The notes beneath the pieces are model-generated. The model did not search any database. It was not told where the DNA came from and was given only the letters and a program-made list of their open reading frames with translations. The position numbers and the translations under genes are program-made. From Marinobacter vulgaris (GTDB taxonomy: Bacteria; Pseudomonadota; Gammaproteobacteria; Pseudomonadales; Oleiphilaceae), in contig NZ_QFWX01000003.1 in assembly GCF_003344045.1 (NCBI RefSeq), positions 496,001 to 560,000 on the forward strand: a stretch of DNA of 64,000 nucleotides, read 5' to 3'. Shown here piece after piece: positions 10,104-17,893 of this stretch; the first letter of the stretch is position 1; the number at the start of each line of letters is the position of its first letter.

Positions 10104-10487
10104 AGGGGGAGGCCTTTTTCTTGATAGGTGGGTGCGCACTCAATCAGGTAGCCGCATTACTGTTCCCGGGAAAAGCAGCAACACCGGGGAGCGGAAAGCG
10201 GGAGGGTATGCGCGCAGTGAGCTTACGCGCTGTTCTCATGAAATGGGCGTTAATTCCACGTTATCAGTCACAGCTGCCGACCGTTTGTCTGATAACAGGC
10301 CCGGAGCCACCCGTTATCTGCTTCGGTGTTTCTGCGCTCCGTACGGCAGCGAACAGACGGGGCAAAACAAACGGCCCATTATGGATCCAGATGAGGCGAA
10401 GGAAGTGCCTATACAGGACGTTACATCATGCGCCGCAAGGACGTGGGCGTAACCAGACTTCAGGACTTGGAAACAAAGGATCTACCT
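10104..10487. other. Divergent control region between paralog 1 and the 24-codon gene
   Basis: No convincing gene. It must hold the promoter of paralog 1 (leftward) and probably that of the small gene at 10488. An inverted repeat GTTATCAG / CTGATAAC occupies 10260-10267 and 10289-10296 (21-nt spacer), usable as an operator or a weak hairpin. I found no clear sigma-70 promoter by eye. Confidence 0.4.
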
Positions 10488-10562
10488 ATGAACAACATTG
10501 TCTATATCGTCGGTGCCGTGGTTATTATTGTGGCGGTTCTCTCCTTCTTGGGCTTTGGTTGA
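10488..10562 (+). CDS. 24-residue single-helix membrane peptide
   Basis: ATG at 10488 with AAGGA 7 nt upstream, TGA at 10560-10562. The peptide begins MNNIVYIVGAVVIIVAV and ends LGFG. It is almost wholly hydrophobic, the size of one membrane-spanning helix, with two Asn at the N-terminus. From memory, similar tiny peptides beginning MN(N/T)I(V/I)YIVG occur in other proteobacteria, but I could not check this. The good ribosome site and the clean hydrophobic profile argue for a real gene. Function unknown. Confidence 0.6.
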   Translation: MNNIVYIVGAVVIIVAVLSFLGFG

Positions 10563-11312
10563 ACCGCGTTTGTTCCCTTTCAGCGATTAGGCCGGGCATT
10601 CGTGCAATCGGCCTGCGCTGGGGAAGCTACGGGTGTTGATGGGAAATCGGTGAGCTCTTCTAAAAATGGAGACAATGCCGCTTTCCAGGAGCGAAGCCTT
10701 CAAGTTGCGAGCACGCAGCCTGAAGGCAGATTTTACAAGCTATTGGCTACACTCAAAACCAAACTCGCGCATAAAATAACCCCAGAATCATAGTTAACCA
10801 ATCTTGCCCTGAGTCATCCTGACTTGCACACTGCTCTGACAGATTCCCACCTCATCAACGACATCACGACCACCTCCGTCATCACTGACGCCAGTGAAGC
10901 CTGCTTACGGTACCAACGCGAATTGTAAATAACGTTAATGATATAGCGTCGAATATGTTCTTTAATACTCCGCTCTCAAAATTAGCCATTATTGGTTCTG
11001 CCTCGACGCCATTATCGTTGCTTATAAAGCATATTTCCCCTGCATGTTAATCTCAGAATACTGAAATTTTCATTATTTGTTTTCAGATTGCGCAAAATTA
11101 GTCTGAATTTTTATAGCAATCAATGACCTAACGAATATAGTAGTAATGTAAGATACATACATTGGATACATGTATACTTATAAACCGCATCGTTTAAATT
11201 TTTACAAGACAATTTAAAATAATAAAAAAAATTTACAGAATGCCAACTGCAGCTCCCTCACCTCATCACGACACTGACGCCCTCTTATTGCTTCACAAAT
11301 ATGCGGGGATCT
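10563..11312. other. Non-coding, partly AT-rich stretch with a gene relic
   Basis: No complete gene. 10583-10604 contains an AGGCCG / CGGCCT hairpin without a T tract. 10602-10793 is open from a GTG but has no ribosome site or family resemblance. 10797-10928 is an enoyl-CoA hydratase relic (listed separately). From about 10925 to 11260 the sequence is conspicuously AT-rich compared with both flanks, with many A/T runs; this probably includes the promoter of the PA14 gene and may mark acquired DNA. Confidence 0.5.
10797..10928 (+). pseudogene. Relic of an enoyl-CoA hydratase gene with an internal deletion
   Basis: Frame 1 from 10797 reads NLALSHPDLHTALTDSHL then INDITTT, matching the segment TLTLNRHDLRNALTGSHL, IEDIVTT of the intact hydratase at 7118-7921 (residues ~20-44). 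It then jumps straight to VITDASEA, matching the family segment RIIDAGEA near residue 175, and ends at a TAA at 10926. About 130 codons between the two parts, plus the start and the C-terminus, are missing. It is a degraded copy, not a functional gene. Confidence 0.75.
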
Positions 11313-13265
11313 ATGTCCATAAGTAATTCTCTGAGAGTTGGAAGTGCCATTGCAGCAATGTGCGTTTTTCAGAGTGCGGGCGCGGCAGTAACCAGCCAAT
11401 CGGGCATGGTAGAGGCCGGTTACTGGGACAACTTGAGTGGCACTGGCGTCAGTCAACTAATTACACTGGACGCCTACCCGGACAACCCGGACCAGGTAAA
11501 AGAACTGACGGAACTGCGAAGCCCGCAGAGCCGCGGAGACAACTACGGCTCTCTGGTCAGGGGCTACGTCATTCCTCCCACCGATGGCCGCTATACCTTT
11601 TTCGTTGCCGGCGACGACGAGACCCAGTTCTGGTTAAGCACGTCCAAAAATCCTGCGTCCGCGGAATTAACTGCCTCTGTCACCGGCTGGACGAGACCTC
11701 ATGAATACACCAAGTACGGATCCCAATCCTCCAACGGCGTTGAGCTTTCTGCGGGCCAGCGATATTACTTTGAGATCCGCCACAAGGAGAGTGGTGGCGG
11801 CGACCATTTCAACGTTGCCTGGGAAGGCCCCGGGATTTCACGGCAGGTTATCGGCGGTAGTGCCATCGCGTCCCTGGGGGAGCCCGAGTCAACCGCACCC
11901 CTGGATCAGGAAGCGATCGAGAAGGCCTATTCCGAGGGTTACCGGGTCGGTTTTCTGGACGGCAAAGAACGCCTGAATTTTAACCCGCAGTACCCCTTCC
12001 TTGATAAAGACCAGGACGGCATCTACGACAACTGGGAGGTCATCCACGGGCTTGATCCCCGCAACCCGGACGATGCGATTTCTGACCCCGACAATGACCT
12101 GCTGACCGCCGCGGACGAATTTCTGATGGGAACCAGTGAGAATGATCCCGACTCGGATGGCGATGGCATTCCCGATGGCGTCGAATTCGCCTATGGACTT
12201 AACCCTCTGGATGCTTCCGACGCCCACCAGGACATTGATGGTGATGGCGTTAGCAATCTGGAAGAGCACCAGGCAAACACCGACCCGAGCGATCCGGCAG
12301 ATGCGCCGGTGACTCCTGACCCTGAGCCGGTCTCAGTTGCTTCTCAGGTGCCCGGCTTCATCGGACAATACTTCAAGGGAACGGGTTTTGATCGCTTTGT
12401 GCTGTCACGCCAGGATAAGGGAATTGATTTTAGCTGGGGCGGCGGTCAGCCCATGGCGGAGCTGCCCAACGACAATTTCAGCATTCGCTGGAGCGGAATG
12501 TTTACTGCGCCTCATACAAGTGGCACCGAGCAATATGAGTTCACGACACTGACGGATGACGGTGTCAGGCTTTACCTTGACGGTCACCTGGTTATTGATC
12601 GTTGGAGGGGACAGAGCGCGACGGCGTACAGCCGCACCGTCACACTGGCGGCGCAGGAAACCATTCCTGTCACCATGGAGTACTACGAGGCTTCGGGTAG
12701 CACCAGAGCCAAGCTGAGTATCACCAGGCTTGCCAACGGCGCAGAAGTAAGCATCAGCGAAACCGTCACAGTGCCGGACCCGGCAGCACCCAGCCTCCAG
12801 GATACCGACGGCGATGGCATCCCGGACACCTGGGAACTTGCCAACGGACTTAATGCCTGGGCCGATGATGCCAACGGTGTATCAAACCTGGACGGTGTGT
12901 CGAACCTTGAGGCTTACCAGAGCGATCTCGATCCCTGGACTCTGGAACCGATCACTTCGGAACCAGTAGCTACGGAGCCGGAACCGCAACCGGAGGCCAC
13001 TTCCGGTGAAGCAACCTTGTCGTGGACCGCTCCCCTGACTCGTATGGACGGGAGCTCTCTATCCCTCTCAGCGATCGACCACTACGAGATCCGCTACGGC
13101 CAGGATCAGGCTAATCCGAACCAGAGTCTGACTGCCCCAGGTGACGCAACAAGCCTCAAGATCAATGACCTGGATCCTGGCACCTGGTACTTCTCGATTC
13201 GGGTAGTCGATACAAACGGGCTGCAGAGCGTATTTTCAGAGCTTGTAGAACACGTTATAGACTAG
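11313..13265 (+). CDS. Secreted PA14 / thrombospondin type 3 / fibronectin III protein
   Basis: 650 residues from the ATG at 11313 (GGGG 5 nt upstream; an ATG at 11301 is also in frame). Signal peptide ~1-25 ending in SAGAA. Domains in order: PA14-like (~30-185), three calcium-binding thrombospondin-3 type motifs (DKDQDGIYDNWE, DSDGDGIPDGVE, DIDGDGVSNLEE, ~231-325), a second PA14-like domain (~348-475), another type-3 motif (DTDGDGIPDTWE, ~496), a Pro/Glu linker, and an FnIII-like domain (~565-648). PA14 domains often bind carbohydrate; type-3 repeats bind calcium. This suggests an exported surface or matrix protein. No cell-wall anchor or type I secretion signal is evident. It sits between two cyclic-di-GMP genes. 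Confidence 0.8.
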   Translation: MSISNSLRVGSAIAAMCVFQSAGAAVTSQSGMVEAGYWDNLSGTGVSQLITLDAYPDNPDQVKELTELRSPQSRGDNYGSLVRGYVIPPTDGRYTFFVAGDDETQFWLSTSKNPASAELTASVTGWTRPHEYTKYGSQSSNGVELSAGQRYYFEIRHKESGGGDHFNVAWEGPGISRQVIGGSAIASLGEPESTAPLDQEAIEKAYSEGYRVGFLDGKERLNFNPQYPFLDKDQDGIYDNWEVIHGLDPRNPDDAISDPDNDLLTAADEFLMGTSENDPDSDGDGIPDGVEFAYGLNPLDASDAHQDIDGDGVSNLEEHQANTDPSDPADAPVTPDPEPVSVASQVPGFIGQYFKGTGFDRFVLSRQDKGIDFSWGGGQPMAELPNDNFSIRWSGMFTAPHTSGTEQYEFTTLTDDGVRLYLDGHLVIDRWRGQSATAYSRTVTLAAQETIPVTMEYYEASGSTRAKLSITRLANGAEVSISETVTVPDPAAPSLQDTDGDGIPDTWELANGLNAWADDANGVSNLDGVSNLEAYQSDLDPWTLEPITSEPVATEPEPQPEATSGEATLSWTAPLTRMDGSSLSLSAIDHYEIRYGQDQANPNQSLTAPGDATSLKINDLDPGTWYFSIRVVDTNGLQSVFSELVEHVID

Positions 13266-13275
13266 TTTTCATTAA

Positions 13276-13322
13276 CAACAATCAACTGGCGTTGCCCAGG
13301 ACGGCACGCCAGTTGATTGTTG
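13276..13322 (+). terminator. Long perfect hairpin after the PA14 gene
   Basis: A 17-bp perfect inverted repeat, arms 13276-13292 (CAACAATCAACTGGCGT) and 13306-13322, with a 13-nt loop, starting 10 nt after the PA14 stop. There is no T tract, so it may act as an RNA-stabilising 3' structure or a weak terminator. Confidence 0.6.
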
Positions 13323-13635
13323 CAGAAAATAAAAAGTGTCGGTTTCTAACTGCCAGTTAGGTCCATGTCATTGAAAAACACCTTTGGCCGACTATTAAGA
13401 TTCTGCTTTACACCATCACCCGAAACTTTGAGACGCCTTTAAGCGCTGAATTTCGTGAAACTGCAGATGAAGCAGCCCAAATTCATCTTCATAACAAATA
13501 AAAGTGGTGTGTATCCCGGGATTGGTGTGTACCTTTGATATGTATACCTTGGTATGATTTTCTGAAATTATATTTAACGGGCTGCGCAGGATTTGGTTAG
13601 CACCTGTCGACACATCAAGGAAGAGGTCCCCCGCT
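13323..13635. other. Upstream region of paralog 2
   Basis: No gene supported. It contains two GGTGTGTA direct repeats (13506-13513 and 13524-13531, period 18) and, close downstream, the dyad ATACC-TT-GGTAT at 13544-13555, followed by an AT-rich TATATTTAA at 13569-13577 that could be a -10 region. The cluster of repeats 80-130 nt before the start looks like a regulator-binding zone. The ribosome site of paralog 2 is AGGAAGAGG at 13619-13627. Confidence 0.4.
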
Positions 13636-15759
13636 ATGAAGCTGGCTTATTTTATCCAGACAAATATGGAGCAGCTGCTGGAAGACTGGGAGGACGCCGC
13701 AGTAGACATCGCCCCGGAACTGACAGGCGAGGACAGCCGCGCCTTGAGGGATCATGCCCGTTCGATGTTGGAGTTCATCTCTGAGGACCTCCTGACGCCC
13801 CAGACAAATCGCGAGTCAGCACTGAAGGCTTTGGGAAAAGGCAGGTATCCGGCTCCGATAGCTGCTGAAAGCCATGGCTCAGACCGCCATATGCAAGGCC
13901 TTTCCATGGTGCAGATGCTGCAGGAACTTCAAGCCCTGCGCGCCCGGGTTACCAGGGCCTGGGGCGATAAACAGGGAGGCCTCACCGCAAAAGACTTTGA
14001 TGAACTGGTGCGATTCAACGAGGCCATCGACCAGTTGAGTATCAACTCGGTATCTGGCTACTCAGAGCGCAAAGATCAGGAAACACACCTGATAGAAACC
14101 ATATTGAGAGCCTCTCTTGACCCGGCCGCCATATTCGATCCCGCCGGCAGACTTCTGTTTCTCAATATGGCGATGGCGGACTTGGTCAATGCGCTGCCCC
14201 GGGACGCCATTGGTAAAACCCCCCATGAGCTGGGCCTGGACTTTGCCACCGAGTTTCACAGCGAAATCACCACAACCGCTACTACAGGTCAGACTCAGCG
14301 CGGGGAATTTCATCACTGTTTACCCTCAGGCCGTGAATTGGATCTTGACTGCCAGTTTGTTCCGGTTTTTAACGACCGAAACGAAGTTGAAGCTGTCGTC
14401 AAGACCTCACGAGACATCACCGAGCGCAAACAGACTGAGTACCAGGCCTGGCGAAACGCCAATTATGATTCACTCACAGGCATCCCCAATCGGCGGCTGT
14501 TCCTCGACCGGCTTGAGCAGACCGTGCTGGAGGCCCAGCGGAAGGACAGCTCCTTTGCCCTGCTCTTCATGGATCTGGACCGTTTCAAGCAAGCCAACGA
14601 CCAGCTCGGCCACGAGTCTGGCGACCGGTTGCTGGCGCAGGTGGCCAGACGGGTAAGTTCGAATGTGCGGGCCATGGACACCGTGGCCCGTCTTGGCGGA
14701 GACGAATTCACTCTGATCCTCAAGGAAACCGGCAGGAGTGGTGCCAAGGAAGCAGCCAGGGCACTTCTGACCAGCCTTGAACAGGCGTTTGACGTTGATA
14801 CTCACCGAGTACACATTTCCGGCAGCATCGGCCTGACGCTTTTCCCCGATGACGGCACGGATGTCGACACGCTGATGCACAATGCCGACCAGGCCATGTA
14901 CACCGCCAAAGAACAGGGAGGGCAACAGGTGCAGGCCTACGAGGCCTGGATGGCGCAGAGTGAATCAGAGCATATGAGGCTGAACAGGGAGCTGGATGAA
15001 GCCCTCAGGGAGAACCAGCTGGAGGTTTATTACCAGCCTATAATCGACATCCGCAGCGGCGCCGTGTCCGGAGCAGAAGCGTTGCTCCGTTGGAATCACC
15101 CGGCCAAAGGACTGTTAACTCCGGCTGCCTTTCTCAGCGTCACGGAACAGAGCGGCATGACGGATAGCATCAACGCTTACGTACTGGAGCAGGCGGTGAC
15201 CTGCTCGGTTCGATGGCGTGACCCGAGTAATGGGGCCTTCCCGATCAACCTCAACGAATCCCCCGCCTCCTTTTTTACCCGAACTCTGGTGGATGAATGG
15301 CGCGCGCGGTTGATGCATGTTGGCCTTGATGAAAGCCGCCTCACCATGGAGTTGACGCCGGACTCCCTTAACTACATCCGTGCTTCCGGGTTCAATCCAA
15401 TTGATAGCTTTGGTCTGGCAGGTATGCGGCTGCACCTGGCGATCGACGATTTCGGGATCGAACCCTTCTCCCTGCTGGCGCTTCAGGAGTTCAGAATGGA
15501 GAGTGTCAAGGTAGATAGGGAGCTGATCAAAAACGCTGGTCAGGGAGGCAATGCCGACCAGATACTTGAAGCTATCATTGCCATGGCTCACGCCATAAAC
15601 ATCCAGGTGGTTGCGGTGGGTGTTGAAACCGACGAGCAATTGCAATTCCTCTCCCAGGCCGGCTGCGACCATGCCCAGGGATTTCTGTTCTCACGGCCCC
15701 TACGCCAGGATGATTTTGAAGCCCTGCTGAGACGGGATCGCCAGAAAAATCCGTCTTGA
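13636..15759 (+). CDS. RsbRD-like/PAS/GGDEF/EAL cyclic-di-GMP protein, paralog 2
   Basis: 707 residues. RsbRD-type N-terminal domain (1 to ~145), PAS (~155-265), GGDEF domain (metal ligand D313 in MDLDRFK, RAMD inhibitory site 345-348, GGDEF 354-358), EAL (~450-700). EAL ligands E481, N540, E572, D604, D605, K625, E664 and Q681 are present, but the second Glu of ELTE is P575 and loop 6 reads DFGIEPFSLL. The same departures occur in paralog 1. In characterised EAL enzymes such as RocR that Glu anchors the catalytic loop, so this EAL may be inactive or altered, leaving net cyclase activity. Start ATG has AGGAAGAGG upstream. Confidence 0.88.
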   Translation: MKLAYFIQTNMEQLLEDWEDAAVDIAPELTGEDSRALRDHARSMLEFISEDLLTPQTNRESALKALGKGRYPAPIAAESHGSDRHMQGLSMVQMLQELQALRARVTRAWGDKQGGLTAKDFDELVRFNEAIDQLSINSVSGYSERKDQETHLIETILRASLDPAAIFDPAGRLLFLNMAMADLVNALPRDAIGKTPHELGLDFATEFHSEITTTATTGQTQRGEFHHCLPSGRELDLDCQFVPVFNDRNEVEAVVKTSRDITERKQTEYQAWRNANYDSLTGIPNRRLFLDRLEQTVLEAQRKDSSFALLFMDLDRFKQANDQLGHESGDRLLAQVARRVSSNVRAMDTVARLGGDEFTLILKETGRSGAKEAARALLTSLEQAFDVDTHRVHISGSIGLTLFPDDGTDVDTLMHNADQAMYTAKEQGGQQVQAYEAWMAQSESEHMRLNRELDEALRENQLEVYYQPIIDIRSGAVSGAEALLRWNHPAKGLLTPAAFLSVTEQSGMTDSINAYVLEQAVTCSVRWRDPSNGAFPINLNESPASFFTRTLVDEWRARLMHVGLDESRLTMELTPDSLNYIRASGFNPIDSFGLAGMRLHLAIDDFGIEPFSLLALQEFRMESVKVDRELIKNAGQGGNADQILEAIIAMAHAINIQVVAVGVETDEQLQFLSQAGCDHAQGFLFSRPLRQDDFEALLRRDRQKNPS

Positions 15760-15786
15760 AACCGCTCGGATACATAAGCCCCGTTA

Positions 15787-15803
15787 ATACATATTTAATG
15801 TAT
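15787..15803. repeat. ATACAT / ATGTAT inverted repeat
   Basis: ATACAT (15787-15792), five-base spacer, ATGTAT (15798-15803), in an AT-rich patch just after the paralog 2 stop and about 130 nt before paralog 3. It could be an operator or part of a weak transcription stop. No function is proven. Confidence 0.35.
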
Positions 15804-15880
15804 ATTTTTATGTTCATGCCCTGATATGGTGTATGCAACCCTGTCTAATGGACTACACAGGCCTCAGCCCTTGATGGTCA

Positions 15881-15897
15881 AGTACCAGGTTGGTACT
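15881..15897. promoter_or_regulatory. AGTACC / GGTACT dyad upstream of paralog 3
   Basis: A perfect 6-bp inverted repeat AGTACC-AGGTT-GGTACT, 32 nt before the start of paralog 3. Upstream of paralog 2 the dyad ATACC-TT-GGTAT at 13544-13555 has the same TACC...GGTA arms. The shared arms suggest a common regulator but the spacings differ (5 against 2 nt). Confidence 0.35.
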
Positions 15898-15928
15898 GGC
15901 CAACATGCCAGGAAGGAGGCCGCTTACT

Positions 15929-16912
15929 ATGAAGCTGGCCCAATTTATCCAAGCAGGAAAGGAACAACTGCTTGAAGACTGGGAAGAAGCCGCGCTGGAA
16001 ATCGCCCCGCAATTAACCGGCGCAGACGGCCTCGCCTTGCGAGATAATGCTCATGAGATACTAGAATTTATCGTCCAGGACCTTGCAACCCCTCAGACTA
16101 GGGAGGAGTCGGCATGCAAGGCCCTCGGCAAAGGCAAAGGCACCGCTTCGGATATCGGTGGAGAGCATGGCAGGAACTGTTTCAGCAGGGGGCTATCCGT
16201 GTTGCAGATGGTACAGGAGCTAGGGGCCTTACGGGCTCGGGTTACCCGTGCCTGGAGCGATGAACAGCACCATCTCATGGTGAAAGAGACCAATGAACTG
16301 GTACGTTTCAACGAAGCCATCGACCAGCTGATTGCCAACTCAGTGTTTAGCTTCTCATCCCTCAAAGAGCATGAAGCACTCCTGGCCGAAACCATTCCGA
16401 AAGCACCCTTTGACCCCACTGCCAATTTTGATTCGCTCACAAACCTTCCCAATCGGCGACTGTTCCTCGATCGGCTTGAACAGACCTTGCTGGAAGCGCA
16501 ACGAAAGGCCAGTTCTTTTGCCCTGCTGTTCATCAACCTCGACCACTTTAAACAAATTAACGACCAACTCGGCCGCAAGGCCGGCGATCGCCTTCTGTTG
16601 CAGGTTGCCAAGCGCCTCCGCTCCGATTTTCGTGCCATGGACACCGTGGCCCGACTCGGCGGAGACGAATTCGCCCTGATACTGAAGGAAACCGGCAGCA
16701 GTTGTGCGAAGGAAGCGGCCAAGGCACTACTGATCAGCCTCGAACAGGCGTTTCACGTTGACTCTCACCGGGTAAACCTTTCCGGAAGCATCGGTCTGAC
16801 TGTTTTCCCCGAGGGTGGTACGAATATCGATCAGCTGATGTGCAATGCCAATCTGGCCGTGTTTGCTGTCAAGGAGCGTGGGGGGCATCAGGTTCAGGTT
16901 TACGAGTCTTAG
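15929..16912 (+). CDS. RsbRD-like/GGDEF protein, paralog 3, deletion derivative
   Basis: 327 residues, ATG at 15929 with GGAAGGAGG 9 nt upstream. Residues 1-160 align end to end with paralog 2, then the PAS is missing: FDPTANFDSLT joins the DPAA start of the paralog 2 PAS region to the N(Y/F)DSLT start of its GGDEF, removing about 110 codons. The GGDEF keeps RAMD and RLGGDEF but the first Asp of the metal-binding DLDxFK motif is Asn (INLDHFK, N203). That Asp is a Mg ligand in PleD (D327), so activity is doubtful. The frame ends at TAG right after the GGDEF; the EAL is gone except for a tail at 16913-16993. Confidence 0.85.
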   Translation: MKLAQFIQAGKEQLLEDWEEAALEIAPQLTGADGLALRDNAHEILEFIVQDLATPQTREESACKALGKGKGTASDIGGEHGRNCFSRGLSVLQMVQELGALRARVTRAWSDEQHHLMVKETNELVRFNEAIDQLIANSVFSFSSLKEHEALLAETIPKAPFDPTANFDSLTNLPNRRLFLDRLEQTLLEAQRKASSFALLFINLDHFKQINDQLGRKAGDRLLLQVAKRLRSDFRAMDTVARLGGDEFALILKETGSSCAKEAAKALLISLEQAFHVDSHRVNLSGSIGLTVFPEGGTNIDQLMCNANLAVFAVKERGGHQVQVYES

Positions 16913-16993
16913 ATGCTCATGTTCTCCCTACCCCTACGCCAGGATGATTTCGATGCATCGTTAAGTCGAGACCGCCAAAAAAAGGCGCCCTAA
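16913..16993 (+). pseudogene. Residual C-terminal tail of the lost EAL domain of paralog 3
   Basis: In the same frame as paralog 3, directly after its TAG, the sequence reads FSLPLRQDDFDASLSRDRQK and ends at TAA (16991-16993). Paralog 2 ends FSRPLRQDDFEALLRRDRQK. The DNA is also closely similar over the shared CCCCTACGCCAGGATGATTT. The EAL domain was therefore deleted between the end of GGDEF and this tail. Confidence 0.82.
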
Positions 16994-17075
16994 AGACGTT
17001 TGGCTCAAAATGTGTTCTCTGAAGGCTTTCGTTTAGAGCGGGTAACTTGAGGGGGAGTAACAAAAGTTGTTGGTT

Positions 17076-17162
17076 TGGTGCCCGGAGCCGGAATCGAACC
17101 GGCACGACCATAAGGTCGAGAGATTTTAAGTCTCTTGTGTCTACCTATTCCACCACCCGGGC
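17076..17162 (-). tRNA. tRNA-Leu (UAA)
   Basis: Read leftward the sequence begins GCCCGGGTGGTGGAATAGG, has anticodon loop CTTAAAA (anticodon TAA), a long class II variable arm (CGACCTTATGGTCG), a TTCGATTC T-loop and an encoded CCA. The acceptor stem pairs over 7 bp with one G-U. Confidence 0.96.
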
Positions 17163-17263
17163 ATTCGGAGGGATTTGCGAGGAACTTTTGACGGGCAGGA
17201 TTGTATAAGGCCGCGTGCGGTAACGCAATTCAGATTCTGACTCACCCTCGCTCAAAGGTGTCT

Positions 17264-17893
17264 TCAGGCCCCGACGGGTTTCACTGCCCTGCCCTTGTAT
17301 ATGTAGCCGGCAATTTTCGGCGCTTTCGGCATGTACAGGTTTTCCAGTTCCCTGATCTCGAAGCCCGCGTGGCGGATCAGGTCGGCGATATGGCGGTTCA
17401 GGTGGCATCCACCGGCAATCTTTTTCCAGCCGGGAGTGATTCGGTGTTGCCACTTGCGGGTGTTGTCGTGGGGTGACTCCCCGTGTTCCAGGAACAGGAG
17501 TTCGCCGCCGGGCTTGAGTACCCGCCACATTTGCTGAAGTGCGGTGTGCCAGTCCGGGATGGTGCACAGGGTGAAAGTCAGCAGGACGGTGTCCACGGAA
17601 TGATCTTCCAGGGGTATTTTCTCCCCGGGCAGGTCCAGCCATTCCACTTTGATGGGAGATCGGGCGAGATTCGGCCGGGCTTTGCGGCGCATTCCTTCCG
17701 AAGGCTCAAGCCCGTAAACCATGTCGACGTTTTCGGGGTTGTAAAACTCCATATTGATGGCAGAGCCCATCCCCACCTCCAGAACCTTTCCCTTGGCATG
17801 CGGCACTACCTGGCCACGAAGTTTCATGACCTGGCCCATTGAGCAGGCGCGGTCTATCATGTGGGGCAGTATCCGTTCTTCGTAAAAGCTCAT
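17264..17893 (-). CDS. Class I SAM-dependent methyltransferase
   Basis: 209 residues. SAM-binding motif I is VLEVGMGSAINMEFY near residue 40; motif II carries an acidic residue in YGLEPSEGM; later motifs are SVDTVLLTFTLCTI and LKPGGELLFLEHG. The pattern resembles the UbiE/METTL7-like group that methylates small molecules; the substrate cannot be read. ATG at 17893 is chosen for the GGAG 5 nt upstream; an ATG at 17905 is also in frame. Divergent from the bd oxidase operon. Confidence 0.82.
   Translation of the reverse strand: MSFYEERILPHMIDRACSMGQVMKLRGQVVPHAKGKVLEVGMGSAINMEFYNPENVDMVYGLEPSEGMRRKARPNLARSPIKVEWLDLPGEKIPLEDHSVDTVLLTFTLCTIPDWHTALQQMWRVLKPGGELLFLEHGESPHDNTRKWQHRITPGWKKIAGGCHLNRHIADLIRHAGFEIRELENLYMPKAPKIAGYIYKGRAVKPVGA

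Noticed and set aside
10602-10793. 63-codon open frame starting with GTG
   Set aside because: No ribosome site and no resemblance to a known family; it lies in a decayed region.
13416-13613. 65-codon open frame on the minus strand
   Set aside because: It overlaps the presumed control region of paralog 2 and has unremarkable composition.
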